64,000 bases of DNA from Arsukibacterium sp. UBA3155 (GCA_002364615.1 DEYP01000022.1:61920-125919), one strand, 5' to 3'. Shown: positions 54,955-63,449, numbered from the stretch's first letter. Notes: generated by a model not told the origin, from the letters alone. Numbers and translations: made by a program.

Positions 54955-55008
54955 TCGGATCGCTCCTGCTATTCTAACCTTTTGATTTTATGATAACGGA
55001 TCACGCTG

Positions 55009-57354
55009 ATGAAAGGAATGAAATGGCTACTGCTTACCCTCTTGCTGGTAAGTCTGGCAATGGTGCTGGCAGGCTACTTCTGGCTGCGGCTGAGCTTACC
55101 TCAGTATCAGGGCGAGTATCATGCGCCAGTGGCGAATCCGGTAACACTGGACCGTGATGCGCTCGGTTACCTTACGGTCAGCGCTGCCGATCGGAATGAT
55201 GCCGCGTACGGTATGGGTTTTGCGCATGCTCAGGAACGTTTTTTTCAGATGGATCTGGCCAGACGTAGTGCCGCTGGCCGGTTAGCAGAGTTATTCGGTA
55301 AACGGGCATTGGCTACCGATATTGAGCGGCGTCGACACCGTTTTGCCGACCGGGCCGCAGCCGCACTCGCCGCATTTTCAGCCGCCGACGTGCAACTTCT
55401 GTGCGCTTACAGCCGCGGAGTGAATGATGGCCTGGCTTCATTAACTGCTGCACCTTTCGAATATACTCTGCTGGGAAGTAAGCCTGCCCCCTGGCAGGAA
55501 ACTGACTCGGTGCTGGTTATTTATAATATGTATCTGGAGCTGCAGGGAAAATTAGGTCGTGATGAATATGCTATGACGATATTGCACGATGCCATTCCGC
55601 CAGACTGGTATCAGTTTTTACAACAGCATAGCAGTGATTGGCAAGCGGCTATTGATGGTTCAGAAATTACACCTATCGCCCTACCCGACAGCCCATATCC
55701 GGAAATATTACGCCGTGAGGCAACGTGCAGCGCCTGCACGCCAAAAGACAGTGCTGATCTGGGTAGCAATAATATGGCTGTAATGGGCCGGCTGACCCGC
55801 CATGGTAACGCCATCGTGGCCAATGACATGCATTTAACCATAAGAGCGCCCGGCACCTGGTATAAAGTGCAATTAAACTGGCGCAATGACGGTAACTGGC
55901 AACAGGTAACAGGCTTAAGCCTGGCCGGGGCGCCCGCTATCGTGGTCGGCAGTAATGGCCATATCGCCTGGGGCTTTACTAACAGTACCGCAGACTGGCA
56001 CGATTTAATTAAACTGCAGTTATCGGACGACGGTAACTCCTATTTAACGGCACAAGGCTGGCAGCCACTGCAGCATTTTTACCAAACCATTACCGTCAAA
56101 GATGGCGAAGATTACCCGCTGCAATTGCAGGAAACGCAGTGGGGGCCTTTTATCACTTATGGCAAGCAAACCTTTGCACTGCGCTGGGTTGCCTATGATG
56201 ACAGCGCGGTTAATTTTAATTTGCTGCAACTGGAAAATAGCAAAAGTACCGCCGAGGCGCTGGCGCTTGGACCTATAACGGGTATTCCCACCCAGAATAT
56301 GCTGGTCGCCGACAAAGCAGGCAACATTGGCTGGACGCCACTAGGACCGATGCCCGCAAGGCAGTTAAGCGACTGGGACACTGCGCAGGACTGGAGCGAT
56401 GGTAAGCACAGCTGGTTAGCTAACCTCAGTGCAGAGCAGTATCCCCGGATAGTGAATCCTGAAGCGGGTGTATTATGGACCGCTAACGCCCGCAGTGTTG
56501 GGGGTGAGGCCTATCAGTTACTTGGCAATGGCGGCTATGATCTGGGTGCCCGCGGTCAGCAAATACGCAATAATCTGCTAAGCGAGCGCCCGTTAGATGA
56601 ACAGGCACTGCATCAAATTCAACTGGACAACCGGGCCCTGTTTTTAAGTCGTTGGCAGCAATTGCTGCTTGACGTGTTAACCCCGGAGGTTGTCGCTGAA
56701 CACCAGCTGACAGAATATCGTTTGCTCCTGAGCCAAAGCAGCCGCTATGCCGCCCCTGACGATATCGGCTACACTCTGGTACAGCAATTTCGTCAGCAGA
56801 CAATTGAGCTGCTGTTCCAACCACTCTCAGCCATGCTCGAGCAACACAGTAGCCGCAGCGCCTATTTAAAATACTCGCTGGAAACTCCTGCCTGGGCCAT
56901 GCTGCAGGCTCGTCGTGCCGATACCCTGCCACTAGAATTTACTGACTGGTCGCAACTACTGCTTAAAGCCGTACTTAACAGCAAGCAGCAGCTGGAACAA
57001 CAGCATGGCAGTGTTCAGGCAAGTCGCTGGGGGCGGCATAATCAGGCAAAAATTAACCACCCGCTAAGCAATGCCATTCCAGTACTCGGTGACTGGCTCA
57101 ACATGCCAGCTTCAGAGTTTGCGGGGGATCGCCATATGCCACGAGTCCAGTTACCTTCTTTTGGCCAGTCACAACGCATGGTCGTCGCGCCCGGCCAGGA
57201 GCAAGATGGTATTCTTACCATCCCTTCCGGCCAGTCTGGTCACCCGTTGTCACCGTTTTACCGGGCTGATCACCAGTACTGGTTGAATGAAGTCGCGTTG
57301 CCTTTTTTACCAGGCCCGAAAAAATATCAGTTAAGGTTAGTTCCGGATGCTTGA
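55009..57354 (+). CDS. Penicillin acylase family Ntn-hydrolase
   Basis: Periplasmic enzyme of 781 residues made as a precursor and cut into alpha and beta chains. An N-terminal helix (LLLTLLLVSLAMVLAGYFWL) exports or anchors it. The self-cleavage Ser is S253 in DLGSNNMAV, followed by the family's GNAIVANDMHL, LAGAPAIVVGSNGHIAWGFTN and the late QSGHPLSPFYRADH. Relatives cleave N-acyl groups from penicillins or acyl-homoserine lactones, so quorum-signal quenching is possible. The substrate is not decided by sequence. It ends just before the phe leader. Confidence 0.92.
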   Translation: MKGMKWLLLTLLLVSLAMVLAGYFWLRLSLPQYQGEYHAPVANPVTLDRDALGYLTVSAADRNDAAYGMGFAHAQERFFQMDLARRSAAGRLAELFGKRALATDIERRRHRFADRAAAALAAFSAADVQLLCAYSRGVNDGLASLTAAPFEYTLLGSKPAPWQETDSVLVIYNMYLELQGKLGRDEYAMTILHDAIPPDWYQFLQQHSSDWQAAIDGSEITPIALPDSPYPEILRREATCSACTPKDSADLGSNNMAVMGRLTRHGNAIVANDMHLTIRAPGTWYKVQLNWRNDGNWQQVTGLSLAGAPAIVVGSNGHIAWGFTNSTADWHDLIKLQLSDDGNSYLTAQGWQPLQHFYQTITVKDGEDYPLQLQETQWGPFITYGKQTFALRWVAYDDSAVNFNLLQLENSKSTAEALALGPITGIPTQNMLVADKAGNIGWTPLGPMPARQLSDWDTAQDWSDGKHSWLANLSAEQYPRIVNPEAGVLWTANARSVGGEAYQLLGNGGYDLGARGQQIRNNLLSERPLDEQALHQIQLDNRALFLSRWQQLLLDVLTPEVVAEHQLTEYRLLLSQSSRYAAPDDIGYTLVQQFRQQTIELLFQPLSAMLEQHSSRSAYLKYSLETPAWAMLQARRADTLPLEFTDWSQLLLKAVLNSKQQLEQQHGSVQASRWGRHNQAKINHPLSNAIPVLGDWLNMPASEFAGDRHMPRVQLPSFGQSQRMVVAPGQEQDGILTIPSGQSGHPLSPFYRADHQYWLNEVALPFLPGPKKYQLRLVPDA

Positions 57355-57386
57355 CTTTAGCCATCCAGACGGATTACTGTACAAAG

Positions 57387-57437
57387 ATGAACGCATGTAA
57401 TCGCCCGCTCGGTTTTTTTAGCTTTACCACCCCATAG
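57387..57437 (+). CDS. pheL: Phenylalanine leader peptide (pheL-like)
   Basis: A 16-residue ORF, MNACNRPLGFFSFTTP, whose Phe codons (57414-57425, TTT TTT AGC TTT) lie directly before the first attenuator stem. In E. coli the pheA leader similarly has Phe runs and ends in Pro. Stalling at these codons for lack of charged tRNA-Phe would cover the first arm and favour the antiterminator. The ribosome site (AAAG) is weak. The function is inferred from position and composition, but agreement with the hairpins is exact. Confidence 0.8.
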   Translation: MNACNRPLGFFSFTTP

Positions 57438-57502
57438 GGGAGGTAACTGGCCGTGCGTGCACAAATGGCAAGAAACCTCCCAACCGGGAGGTTTTTTTTT
57501 TT
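57425..57502 (+). promoter_or_regulatory. Transcription attenuator of pheA
   Basis: Three alternative pairings are seen. TACC-A-CCCC (57425-57433) pairs with GGGG-A-GGTA (57437-57445), the 1:2 hairpin. GGGAGGT (57438-57444) also pairs with ACCTCCC (57475-57481), the 2:3 antiterminator. AAACCTCCC (57473-57481) pairs with GGGAGGTTT (57486-57494) and runs into eleven T (57492-57502), the 3:4 terminator. This is the classical amino-acid attenuation layout, with the leader ORF ending in arm 2. Confidence 0.88.
57473..57502 (+). terminator. Attenuator terminator hairpin (3:4) before pheA
   Basis: A 9-bp stem with an AACC loop is followed by an uninterrupted T-run. It ends 58 bases before the pheA ATG, so readthrough must be controlled; it could also terminate penicillin acylase transcripts. 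Confidence 0.9.
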
Positions 57503-57560
57503 GCGTTTAAACGGTTACAGCTACCGATAATACGTAATGTATGTTTTTAAAGGATGAATC

Positions 57561-58715
57561 ATGGAACTTGACGATATTCGCCAGGCAATTAGCAATACTG
57601 ATCAGCAATTATTGCAGTTGCTGGCGAAGCGACGCGAACTGGCGTTAAAAGTGGCTGAGGCAAAACTAAGCCAGAACAAACCCATTCGTGACCAGAAACG
57701 GGAGCAGACATTACTGCTGTCGCTGATCGCACAGGGCAAAGAATTAGGGATAGACGCGCAGTATGTTACCCGCATTTACCATGTGATCATCGAAGACTCG
57801 GTACTGCAGCAACAAGCCAAAGTGCAGGGTCAGCTGAATGGCGAAAATGGCCCCAGCGTGCGGGTTGCCTTTCTTGGGGGGCAAGGTTCTTACAGCTACT
57901 GGGCCACTCAAAAGTACTTTACCCGCCGGGCCGAGCGAATTATCGAGCTTGGCTGCGACAGTTTCAATGAAATTGTCCAGGCGGTTGAAACCGGCCACGC
58001 CGACTATGCGCTGTTGCCAATTGAAAATACCTCGTCAGGTTCAATTAACGAAGTATTCGACTTATTGCAGCATACCCGGTTGTCTATCGTAGGTGAGTTA
58101 ACCCACCCTATCGCCCATTGTTTACTTGGCATTGCCGGCGCCGAGCTTAGCAAGGTGCGTCAGGTATGTGCTCACCCCCAGGTTATTGCCCAGTGCAGCC
58201 AGTACTTGTTGGGATTGTCGAACGTGAAAATTGATTATTGCGACAGTTCATCAGCAGCTTTTACTAAAGTAAAAGACCTACAGGATCCCACCGTTATTGC
58301 TATCGGTGGAGAAGAAGGTGGCCAGTTATATGGGCTTGAAGTGCTGGCCCGGGATTTAGCCAACCAGAAAGACAATGTCAGCCGCTTTATTGTGGTTGCC
58401 CGCAAGCAAGTGGTTGTTGCTAAAGCCATACCGGCAAAAACGACTTTTATTATGTACACCGGCCAGCAACCTGGTGCGTTAGTAGAGGCGCTGCTGGTAT
58501 TAAAACAACATGGCATCAGTATGGCTAAGCTGGAATCGCGGCCGATACCGGGTAACCCGTGGGAAGAAATGTTTTATGTTGATGTATTTGCCAACCTGGC
58601 AGACTACGCCATGACCCGGGCGCTGGAAGAGCTAAACAATATTACCAAGTTCGTCAAGGTATTGGGTTGTTACCCCAGCGAAGATATTGAGCCGACCCAG
58701 GTCATTTCCAACTAA
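57561..58715 (+). CDS. pheA: Bifunctional chorismate mutase/prephenate dehydratase
   Basis: Converts chorismate to prephenate and then to phenylpyruvate, the committed path to phenylalanine. The 384 residues (386 in E. coli) comprise an AroQ chorismate mutase domain (about 1-90, MELDDIRQAISNTDQQLLQ), the dehydratase domain (about 100-280, with FLGGQGSYSY, ENTSSGSINEVFDLL) and an ACT regulatory domain (about 295-375) with ESRPIPGNPWEE, where phenylalanine feedback acts. AAAGGATG precedes ATG 57561. It is controlled by the attenuator upstream. Confidence 0.97.
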   Translation: MELDDIRQAISNTDQQLLQLLAKRRELALKVAEAKLSQNKPIRDQKREQTLLLSLIAQGKELGIDAQYVTRIYHVIIEDSVLQQQAKVQGQLNGENGPSVRVAFLGGQGSYSYWATQKYFTRRAERIIELGCDSFNEIVQAVETGHADYALLPIENTSSGSINEVFDLLQHTRLSIVGELTHPIAHCLLGIAGAELSKVRQVCAHPQVIAQCSQYLLGLSNVKIDYCDSSSAAFTKVKDLQDPTVIAIGGEEGGQLYGLEVLARDLANQKDNVSRFIVVARKQVVVAKAIPAKTTFIMYTGQQPGALVEALLVLKQHGISMAKLESRPIPGNPWEEMFYVDVFANLADYAMTRALEELNNITKFVKVLGCYPSEDIEPTQVISN

Positions 58716-58719
58716 ATGC

Positions 58720-58754
58720 CAGCAATAACAGCCTTTACACCGGTGTTATTGCTG
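58720..58754. terminator. Hairpin between convergent pheA and VOC genes
   Basis: CAGCAATAACA (58720-58730) and TGTTATTGCTG (58744-58754) are perfect 11-bp complements with a 13-base loop. The right arm contains the stop codon of the VOC gene. No U-run follows on either strand. Confidence 0.5.
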
Positions 58755-59138
58755 ATAAAGCTCCAGCGGCAGACCATCCGGATCCTGAAAAAAAGTAAAC
58801 GCTTTGCCGGTAAACTCGTCTATCCGCACCGGCTCTACGCTAACTTCGTTGGCGGTTAAGTAGGCAACAAAATCAGTCAGTTTAACCACTTTAAATGCCA
58901 GATGGCGTAACCCCTGTGCTTCTGGCTTACTGGGCCGTGGTGGCGGGTTTGGAAAGCTAAAAAGCTCCAGTTGGCTGCCGTCGGCTAGCTGTAAATCCAG
59001 CTTCCAGGAGTCGCGCTCTGGCCGGTAGTTTTCAGCCAGTATTTTCAGCCCAAGCAGTTCAGTGTAAAAGGCTTTGCTGCGCTTATAATCACTGCAAATA
59101 ATTGCCACATGGTGAATACCACCCAATTTCGCCGCCAC
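58746..59138 (-). CDS. gloA2: VOC family protein, YaeR/GloA2 type
   Basis: A 130-residue glyoxalase-fold protein almost colinear with E. coli YaeR: GIHHVAIICSDYKRSKAFY, RDSWKLDL, ELFSFPNPPPRPSKPEAQG, LRHLAFKV and DPDGLPLELYQQ. Metal ligands are expected at HH near the N-terminus, Glu in ELFSFP, H in RHLAF and the final Glu. The reaction is not certain; lactoylglutathione lyase-like activity is the usual guess. The start is GTG 59138. The gene stands convergent to pheA. Confidence 0.9.
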   Translation of the reverse strand: MAAKLGGIHHVAIICSDYKRSKAFYTELLGLKILAENYRPERDSWKLDLQLADGSQLELFSFPNPPPRPSKPEAQGLRHLAFKVVKLTDFVAYLTANEVSVEPVRIDEFTGKAFTFFQDPDGLPLELYQQ

Positions 59139-59170
59139 TAGTTCTGCCCCATTTTGTTTGCTATGTCGCG

Positions 59171-60142
59171 TTATAGAATTTTTTTAATTTCTGATTTCAG
59201 ATTGTCATCTGCTGTGCTGGCCAATAAAGGGGTCAGAATTGCCTCAGCCCTGGCACGCTGATCCTGTGCCAGGTATAACTGACTTAACCTGAATTGCGCC
59301 CAATCGTTAAAATCAGCCATACGGCCATCGGCTAAAAATTCATTCAGGGCATCAATACCTTGCTGTGGCTCAGTTTTGGCCAGCACGCTCGCCCGGCCCA
59401 GCTGATATAATGCCAGCAGGCGGTTACGCTGACCTTCTTCATCAGCTACCTGTTTTTCGCTGGCTTTACTAAATTCCAGCATTGCTGCCTGATAGTCCCG
59501 ATTTTGCGCCAAACCAACGCCTCGCATAAAATACGGCTCTGGCCGGCTTTGTAACACGGCACTATTTTCAATTAGCTTTTCTGCGGTAGCGGTATCTTCA
59601 GCGCTAAATAGCACTTCGAGCTGTAACAACTGACCTTGCAGGGGATCTTGTTGTTCTAACCTTGCCGCGATGGCCAGTGCCTGCTCTTTGTCTCCACCGG
59701 CAATGCCAGGGGCCTGTGCGTAGTATTTCCCCAATGCCTTCAGATAACCGGTATCTGCGGGAGCCAGCGACACCGCTTGTTCAAAGGCTTTACGACAGCG
59801 CTTGGCATAACCCAGCGCACTGAACATACTGGCTTGCTGCGCACTATCACAGCTGGCTCTGCCATACCAAAACTGATAACGGGCGTTATCGGCTTCAATT
59901 TTCACCGCCCGGGCTAATAGCTCTTCAGCGGCATCAGCCTGACCAAGCTCAAGTTCACTGCGACCGAGCGCTGCCAGTAACCAGGCATCGCTGGTTTTGC
60001 GGTTTACGTTATCAGCCAGCAGCACCTTAGCCGCAGCAAAGTCCTGTTGCTGCCACAGGTCTGTTACTTGTTGTTGCAGATCTGCCGGCGCAGCAGTTAG
60101 CCCAAAGCTAAGCAGCAAAGCAGTAAAAGTTACTTGTTTCAT
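59171..60142 (-). CDS. Exported TPR-repeat protein
   Basis: A 323-residue protein with a signal peptide (MKQVTFTALLLSFGLTAAPA) and helical tetratricopeptide repeats through most of its length, recognisable as W-LG-Y-A-P-type pairs such as AWLLAALGRSELELGQADAAEELLARA (in part) and GYLKALGKYYAQAPG. No catalytic domain. It should be a periplasmic protein-interaction scaffold; the partner is unknown. ATG 60142 follows AAGGACAG; the frame opens 21 codons earlier with no signal-peptide logic. Downstream of the MBL gene. Confidence 0.8.
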   Translation of the reverse strand: MKQVTFTALLLSFGLTAAPADLQQQVTDLWQQQDFAAAKVLLADNVNRKTSDAWLLAALGRSELELGQADAAEELLARAVKIEADNARYQFWYGRASCDSAQQASMFSALGYAKRCRKAFEQAVSLAPADTGYLKALGKYYAQAPGIAGGDKEQALAIAARLEQQDPLQGQLLQLEVLFSAEDTATAEKLIENSAVLQSRPEPYFMRGVGLAQNRDYQAAMLEFSKASEKQVADEEGQRNRLLALYQLGRASVLAKTEPQQGIDALNEFLADGRMADFNDWAQFRLSQLYLAQDQRARAEAILTPLLASTADDNLKSEIKKIL

Positions 60143-60215
60143 GGCTGTCCTTAATTTAAGTGTTAGCAGCATTGTAACCGCTGACAGCCATTTGCCAATG
60201 CCCAATACTATCTGG

Positions 60216-61613
60216 TTACAACTTAATACTGTCTCCTTTAGCCGGGATCAGGGCATTAATACCCAGCGCTTGCAATTCCTGCTGCAATACCAGCTGCGCT
60301 TCAGGCTCACCATGCACCAGATAAAATTGCGGCTGACCACCAATTGCTTTGGCCCAGGCTAACAGTTCACTCTGGCCAGCATGCGCTGAAAAACCACCTA
60401 TGGTATGCACTTTGGCTTTAACCACAATATCCTGACCAAACATTTTCACCCTTTTTTCACCGTCAACCAGCCGTCGGCCTAACGTACCTCGCGCCTGAAA
60501 TCCAACAAAGATCACGTGATTAGTGTTTTTCCAAAGATTATGTTTAAAGTGATGGACGATCCGGCCACCATTACACATGCCACTACCCGCGATAATAATA
60601 GCGCCATTGGTTACCCGGTTTATCGCCATTGAATCTTCGACTTTTGGCGTCAGCTTTAACATTGGTAGTAATTGCTGCAAACTGCGCTTTGCACCAATCT
60701 TATTTAAATCCGCCTGATCCAACGCATGCAAAAAGTCATCATAAATTTTGGTGATACTAATGGCCATCGGGCTATCCAGAAATATTGCCCGCTGCCTTAA
60801 TCGTCCCTGATGGTGCAACAGGGCCAGATAATACAGTACTTCCTGTGAGCGGCCGAGGGCAAAAGCCGGGATAAACACATTGCCACCTTCCTTATCAGCC
60901 TGCTCCAGTGCGTTGGCAAACTCCTCAACGGTATCGTCCAGAGGTTGATGATTGCGGTTGCCATAGGTGCTCTCCATCAGCACAATATCGGCCTGGCCAA
61001 TTTCACTCGGATCATACATCAGTACGGTAGCCGGGTTACCTAAATCACCGGAGAACACCAGCTTACGCATGGCCTGGTTGCCCTTGATCCAAAGCTCGAT
61101 AATCGCCGAGCCCAGAATATGGCCGGCATCGGCGAATTCCAGCTCTAACCCCGGCATTGGCACCAACCTTTTGCGATAAGCTAAAGGTTGCACCAGCTCA
61201 CTTACCCGTTCAGCATTAGCGACTGTCATCACCGGATCGTGCTGCTTTTTGCCACTACGGGCGGCTTTTTTGTTCTGCCATTCCAGGTCTTTTAGATACA
61301 AGCCCACGGAGTCTTTTAGCAGCACCGGCAATAACTCAGCGGTACCTGGCGTGCAAATTATTTTTCCTTTGAAACCTTTAGCGACCAGCAATGGCAGTAA
61401 GCCACTGTGATCAATATGGGCGTGCGACAAAATCACTAAATCGATTTCTTTGGGTTTAAACGCAAAGTGGAAGCTATGCCACTCCCGTACCTGATCAGCC
61501 CCCTGAGTCATGCCACAATCAAGTAGAATTTTTTGTGTATTGTGTTCAATCAGATAACAAGAACCGGTGACCTGACCGGCAGCGCCTATAAAGGTCAAAT
61601 TGGCTACAGACAT
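60216..61613 (-). CDS. Beta-CASP metallo-beta-lactamase fold RNase-like protein
   Basis: Zinc-dependent nuclease-fold protein of 465 residues. The metal motif is SHAHIDHSG (H64, H66, D68, H69). The beta-CASP insert runs from about 200 to 330 (ESTYGNRNHQPLDD, FIPAFALGRSQEVLYYL), and the RMMBL-type end has IGGFSAHAGQSEL and the HGEPEAQLVLQQELQALG region. Relatives act on RNA ends (CPSF-73/YsH1-like family). ATG 61613 follows AAGGAT; the frame extends eight codons upstream. Nothing nearby indicates the substrate. Confidence 0.92.
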   Translation of the reverse strand: MSVANLTFIGAAGQVTGSCYLIEHNTQKILLDCGMTQGADQVREWHSFHFAFKPKEIDLVILSHAHIDHSGLLPLLVAKGFKGKIICTPGTAELLPVLLKDSVGLYLKDLEWQNKKAARSGKKQHDPVMTVANAERVSELVQPLAYRKRLVPMPGLELEFADAGHILGSAIIELWIKGNQAMRKLVFSGDLGNPATVLMYDPSEIGQADIVLMESTYGNRNHQPLDDTVEEFANALEQADKEGGNVFIPAFALGRSQEVLYYLALLHHQGRLRQRAIFLDSPMAISITKIYDDFLHALDQADLNKIGAKRSLQQLLPMLKLTPKVEDSMAINRVTNGAIIIAGSGMCNGGRIVHHFKHNLWKNTNHVIFVGFQARGTLGRRLVDGEKRVKMFGQDIVVKAKVHTIGGFSAHAGQSELLAWAKAIGGQPQFYLVHGEPEAQLVLQQELQALGINALIPAKGDSIKL

Positions 61614-61727
61614 ATTTAGATCCTTTTGCAGTGTCACTGCTTTTATATCGCATCTTGCTTGCTAAAAGATTAGTCTATATCAACCATAGTGTGAGTAAGT
61701 GGCAAAAACCACGTTGCAGGAGCCTCG

Positions 61728-62621
61728 ATGTCAGACGCCCATAGTCTTTATAAACGTCATTTCACTTCAGCTGAAGAATCCCGGGCTGCAATTGCCGATC
61801 TGCAAGATCAAGACTCTTACAAGCTGGCGTTTGCCGATAACGATTTTCTAATGCAGGACGATTTACGCCATGTGCGCTTGCAGCTGGAATATCTGAAGCC
61901 ACAGCTGGTGTTAGAGCAGCACGGCGTTAAAGCCACCATAGTGGTATTTGGCAGCGCCCGCTTTCTGTCACCTGAGCAAGCTAACAAAAATCTGGACCAG
62001 GCCGAACAGAGCCTGGCTAAGCAGCCAGAAGATAAGATGCTACAACATGCCGTTAAGCTGGCAAAACGTGACAGCAGAAACAGTGAATATTATCTCGCCT
62101 CGCAGCAATTTTCGCAGCTGGTGACTGAGCACAGTAACAGGCATCAGGACAGCGCGTTAATGATTATCAGCGGCGGCGGCCCAGGGGTAATGGAAGCGGC
62201 CAACCGCGGCGCCATGGCCGCAGGTGGTGAGAGCATAGGTTTAAATATTGTGCTGCCCAAAGAACAGCACCCCAACCCGTACATTACGCCGCATTTTTGC
62301 TTTCAGTTTCACTATTTTGCCATTCGTAAAATGCATTTTTTACAGCGAGCCCGGGCGTTAGTTGCCTTCCCCGGTGGCTTTGGTACTTTAGATGAGCTAT
62401 TTGAAACCTTAACCCTTATTCAAACTAAAAAAGCCGAACGGGTACCGGTTATTTTGTATGACAAAGCCTTCTGGCAAAGGCTGATTAACTTCGACATGCT
62501 GGCAGAAGAAGGCTTAATCAGCCCACAGGATTTAGAGCTTATTCAATTTGCCGACACGCCAGAGCATGCCTGGCAGCTTATTTATGATTACTACCAGCTG
62601 GGGCAAACCCAGCCAGAATGA
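61728..62621 (+). CDS. LOG family protein (TIGR00730-like)
   Basis: A 297-residue Rossmann-type protein of the LOG (lysine decarboxylase-like) family, whose members hydrolyse nucleoside 5'-monophosphates to base and ribose phosphate, as in cytokinin activation or nucleotide salvage. The two signatures are GGGPGVMEAANRGA and PGGFGTLDELFE, the phosphate and catalytic region. An extra N-terminal helical domain (about 1-70) precedes the core VVFGSARFL. The gene stands alone and divergent from the MBL gene. Confidence 0.9.
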   Translation: MSDAHSLYKRHFTSAEESRAAIADLQDQDSYKLAFADNDFLMQDDLRHVRLQLEYLKPQLVLEQHGVKATIVVFGSARFLSPEQANKNLDQAEQSLAKQPEDKMLQHAVKLAKRDSRNSEYYLASQQFSQLVTEHSNRHQDSALMIISGGGPGVMEAANRGAMAAGGESIGLNIVLPKEQHPNPYITPHFCFQFHYFAIRKMHFLQRARALVAFPGGFGTLDELFETLTLIQTKKAERVPVILYDKAFWQRLINFDMLAEEGLISPQDLELIQFADTPEHAWQLIYDYYQLGQTQPE

Positions 62622-62680
62622 AGACAGATACTGAATATCGCGAGCATCATGAACTTACTACTGCTTACCCTGGATAAAGA

Positions 62681-62708
62681 TTGACCATATTTATACAAAG
62701 TGTATACT
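62681..62708 (+). promoter_or_regulatory. Sigma-70 promoter of the mazEF-type operon
   Basis: TTGACC (62681-62686) and TATACT (62703-62708) are 16 bases apart, both close to consensus. The promoter points at the antitoxin gene 37 bases downstream. Confidence 0.75.
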
Positions 62709-62712
62709 TTGT
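62695..62712. promoter_or_regulatory. Putative antitoxin operator over the -10 box
   Basis: ACAAAGT and ACTTTGT, separated by GTAT, form a perfect 7-bp inverted repeat that covers the -10. MazE-type antitoxins bind such palindromes to repress their own operon. The repeat is seen; the binding protein is inferred. Confidence 0.6.
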
Positions 62713-62744
62713 GACTTCACAAAAAAATGAGTAAGAGGTGCAAA

Positions 62745-63011
62745 ATGGCGCAGATTGTTCAGGCAAAAATTCAACGCTGGGGCAATGGCCTCGGGTTGCG
62801 GGTGGCCGGCTTAATACGCGACATTCCGCATTTCACACCTGATTCCGTAGTAGAAGTTGAAGTGTTTGAAGATGGCTTTACCGTTAGAAAAGCCAAACAG
62901 AGCCATCGTCAGCTGCCATTCTCTGAAGCTGAACTACTTACCGGGCTAACTTCTGACACGGCACAAGCCGGGCTACTGGCGCACCCCACTGCCGCTGAAA
63001 TTGATAACTAA
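62745..63011 (+). CDS. mazE: MazE-like antitoxin (AbrB/SpoVT fold)
   Basis: A DNA-binding antitoxin of 88 residues. The N-terminal swapped-hairpin beta-barrel is recognisable from AKIQRWGNGLGLRV and VVEVEVFEDGFTVRKAK; the C-terminal, acidic, flexible tail (about 55-88) should wrap and block the toxin. ATG 62745 follows GAGGTG; an upstream in-frame ATG at 62727 has no site. The stop codon overlaps the toxin ATG (TAATG), so synthesis is coupled. The operator palindrome upstream fits autoregulation. Confidence 0.88.
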   Translation: MAQIVQAKIQRWGNGLGLRVAGLIRDIPHFTPDSVVEVEVFEDGFTVRKAKQSHRQLPFSEAELLTGLTSDTAQAGLLAHPTAAEIDN

Positions 63012-63379
63012 TGCCTAAGGTGTTTACTCCCGATCGCAACGACATTATTTGGCTGGATTTTGAGCCGACTAAAGGCAAAGAAATCGGCAAGTATCGCCCC
63101 GCCTTAGTACTAAGTAGCCAGGCGTATAACCAACAAACCGGACTACTGATTTGCAGCCCAATCAGCACCAGTATTCGCGGAGTAAAAACAGAGGTTGCGA
63201 TAAACAACCTGGCCGAGTCATCTGTCGTAGCAGCCAGCCTAATACAAACCCTATCCTGGAAGGACCGAAAAGCAAAATTTATTGTCAAAGCAGAAGCGGG
63301 TGTATTGGATCAAGTACTGCTGCGGTTGCTACCATTAATAGGCGCTACAGCGTTAATTGAGACACTACTTAACGAGTAA
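63011..63379 (+). CDS. mazF: MazF/PemK family endoribonuclease toxin
   Basis: A 122-residue ribosome-independent mRNA interferase. The fold markers are PDRNDIIWLDFEPTKGKEIGKYRPALVLS (in part, with the conserved GxE/KxRPALV pattern), LLICSPISTSI and SSVVAASLIQTLSWKDRKAKF. The sequence is of the ChpB/PemK kind. It would cleave single-stranded RNA at a short motif that cannot be read from sequence and slow growth when freed from the antitoxin. Translated from an overlap with mazE. Confidence 0.92.
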   Translation: MPKVFTPDRNDIIWLDFEPTKGKEIGKYRPALVLSSQAYNQQTGLLICSPISTSIRGVKTEVAINNLAESSVVAASLIQTLSWKDRKAKFIVKAEAGVLDQVLLRLLPLIGATALIETLLNE

Positions 63380-63432
63380 ATGCCAACCAAATACTGGACG
63401 AGTCGCAAAAAATATCATTGTCACTGACCCAT

Positions 63433-63445
63433 TGATCTGGCCCTA
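63433..63445. repeat. Left copy of a flanking inverted repeat
   Basis: TGATCTGGCCCTA is the reverse complement, with one mismatch over 11 bases, of TAGGGTCAGAT at 63983-63993. The two flank the AT-rich hypothetical gene and lie close to the right window edge, so completeness cannot be judged. Confidence 0.35.
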
Positions 63446-63449
63446 TTTA

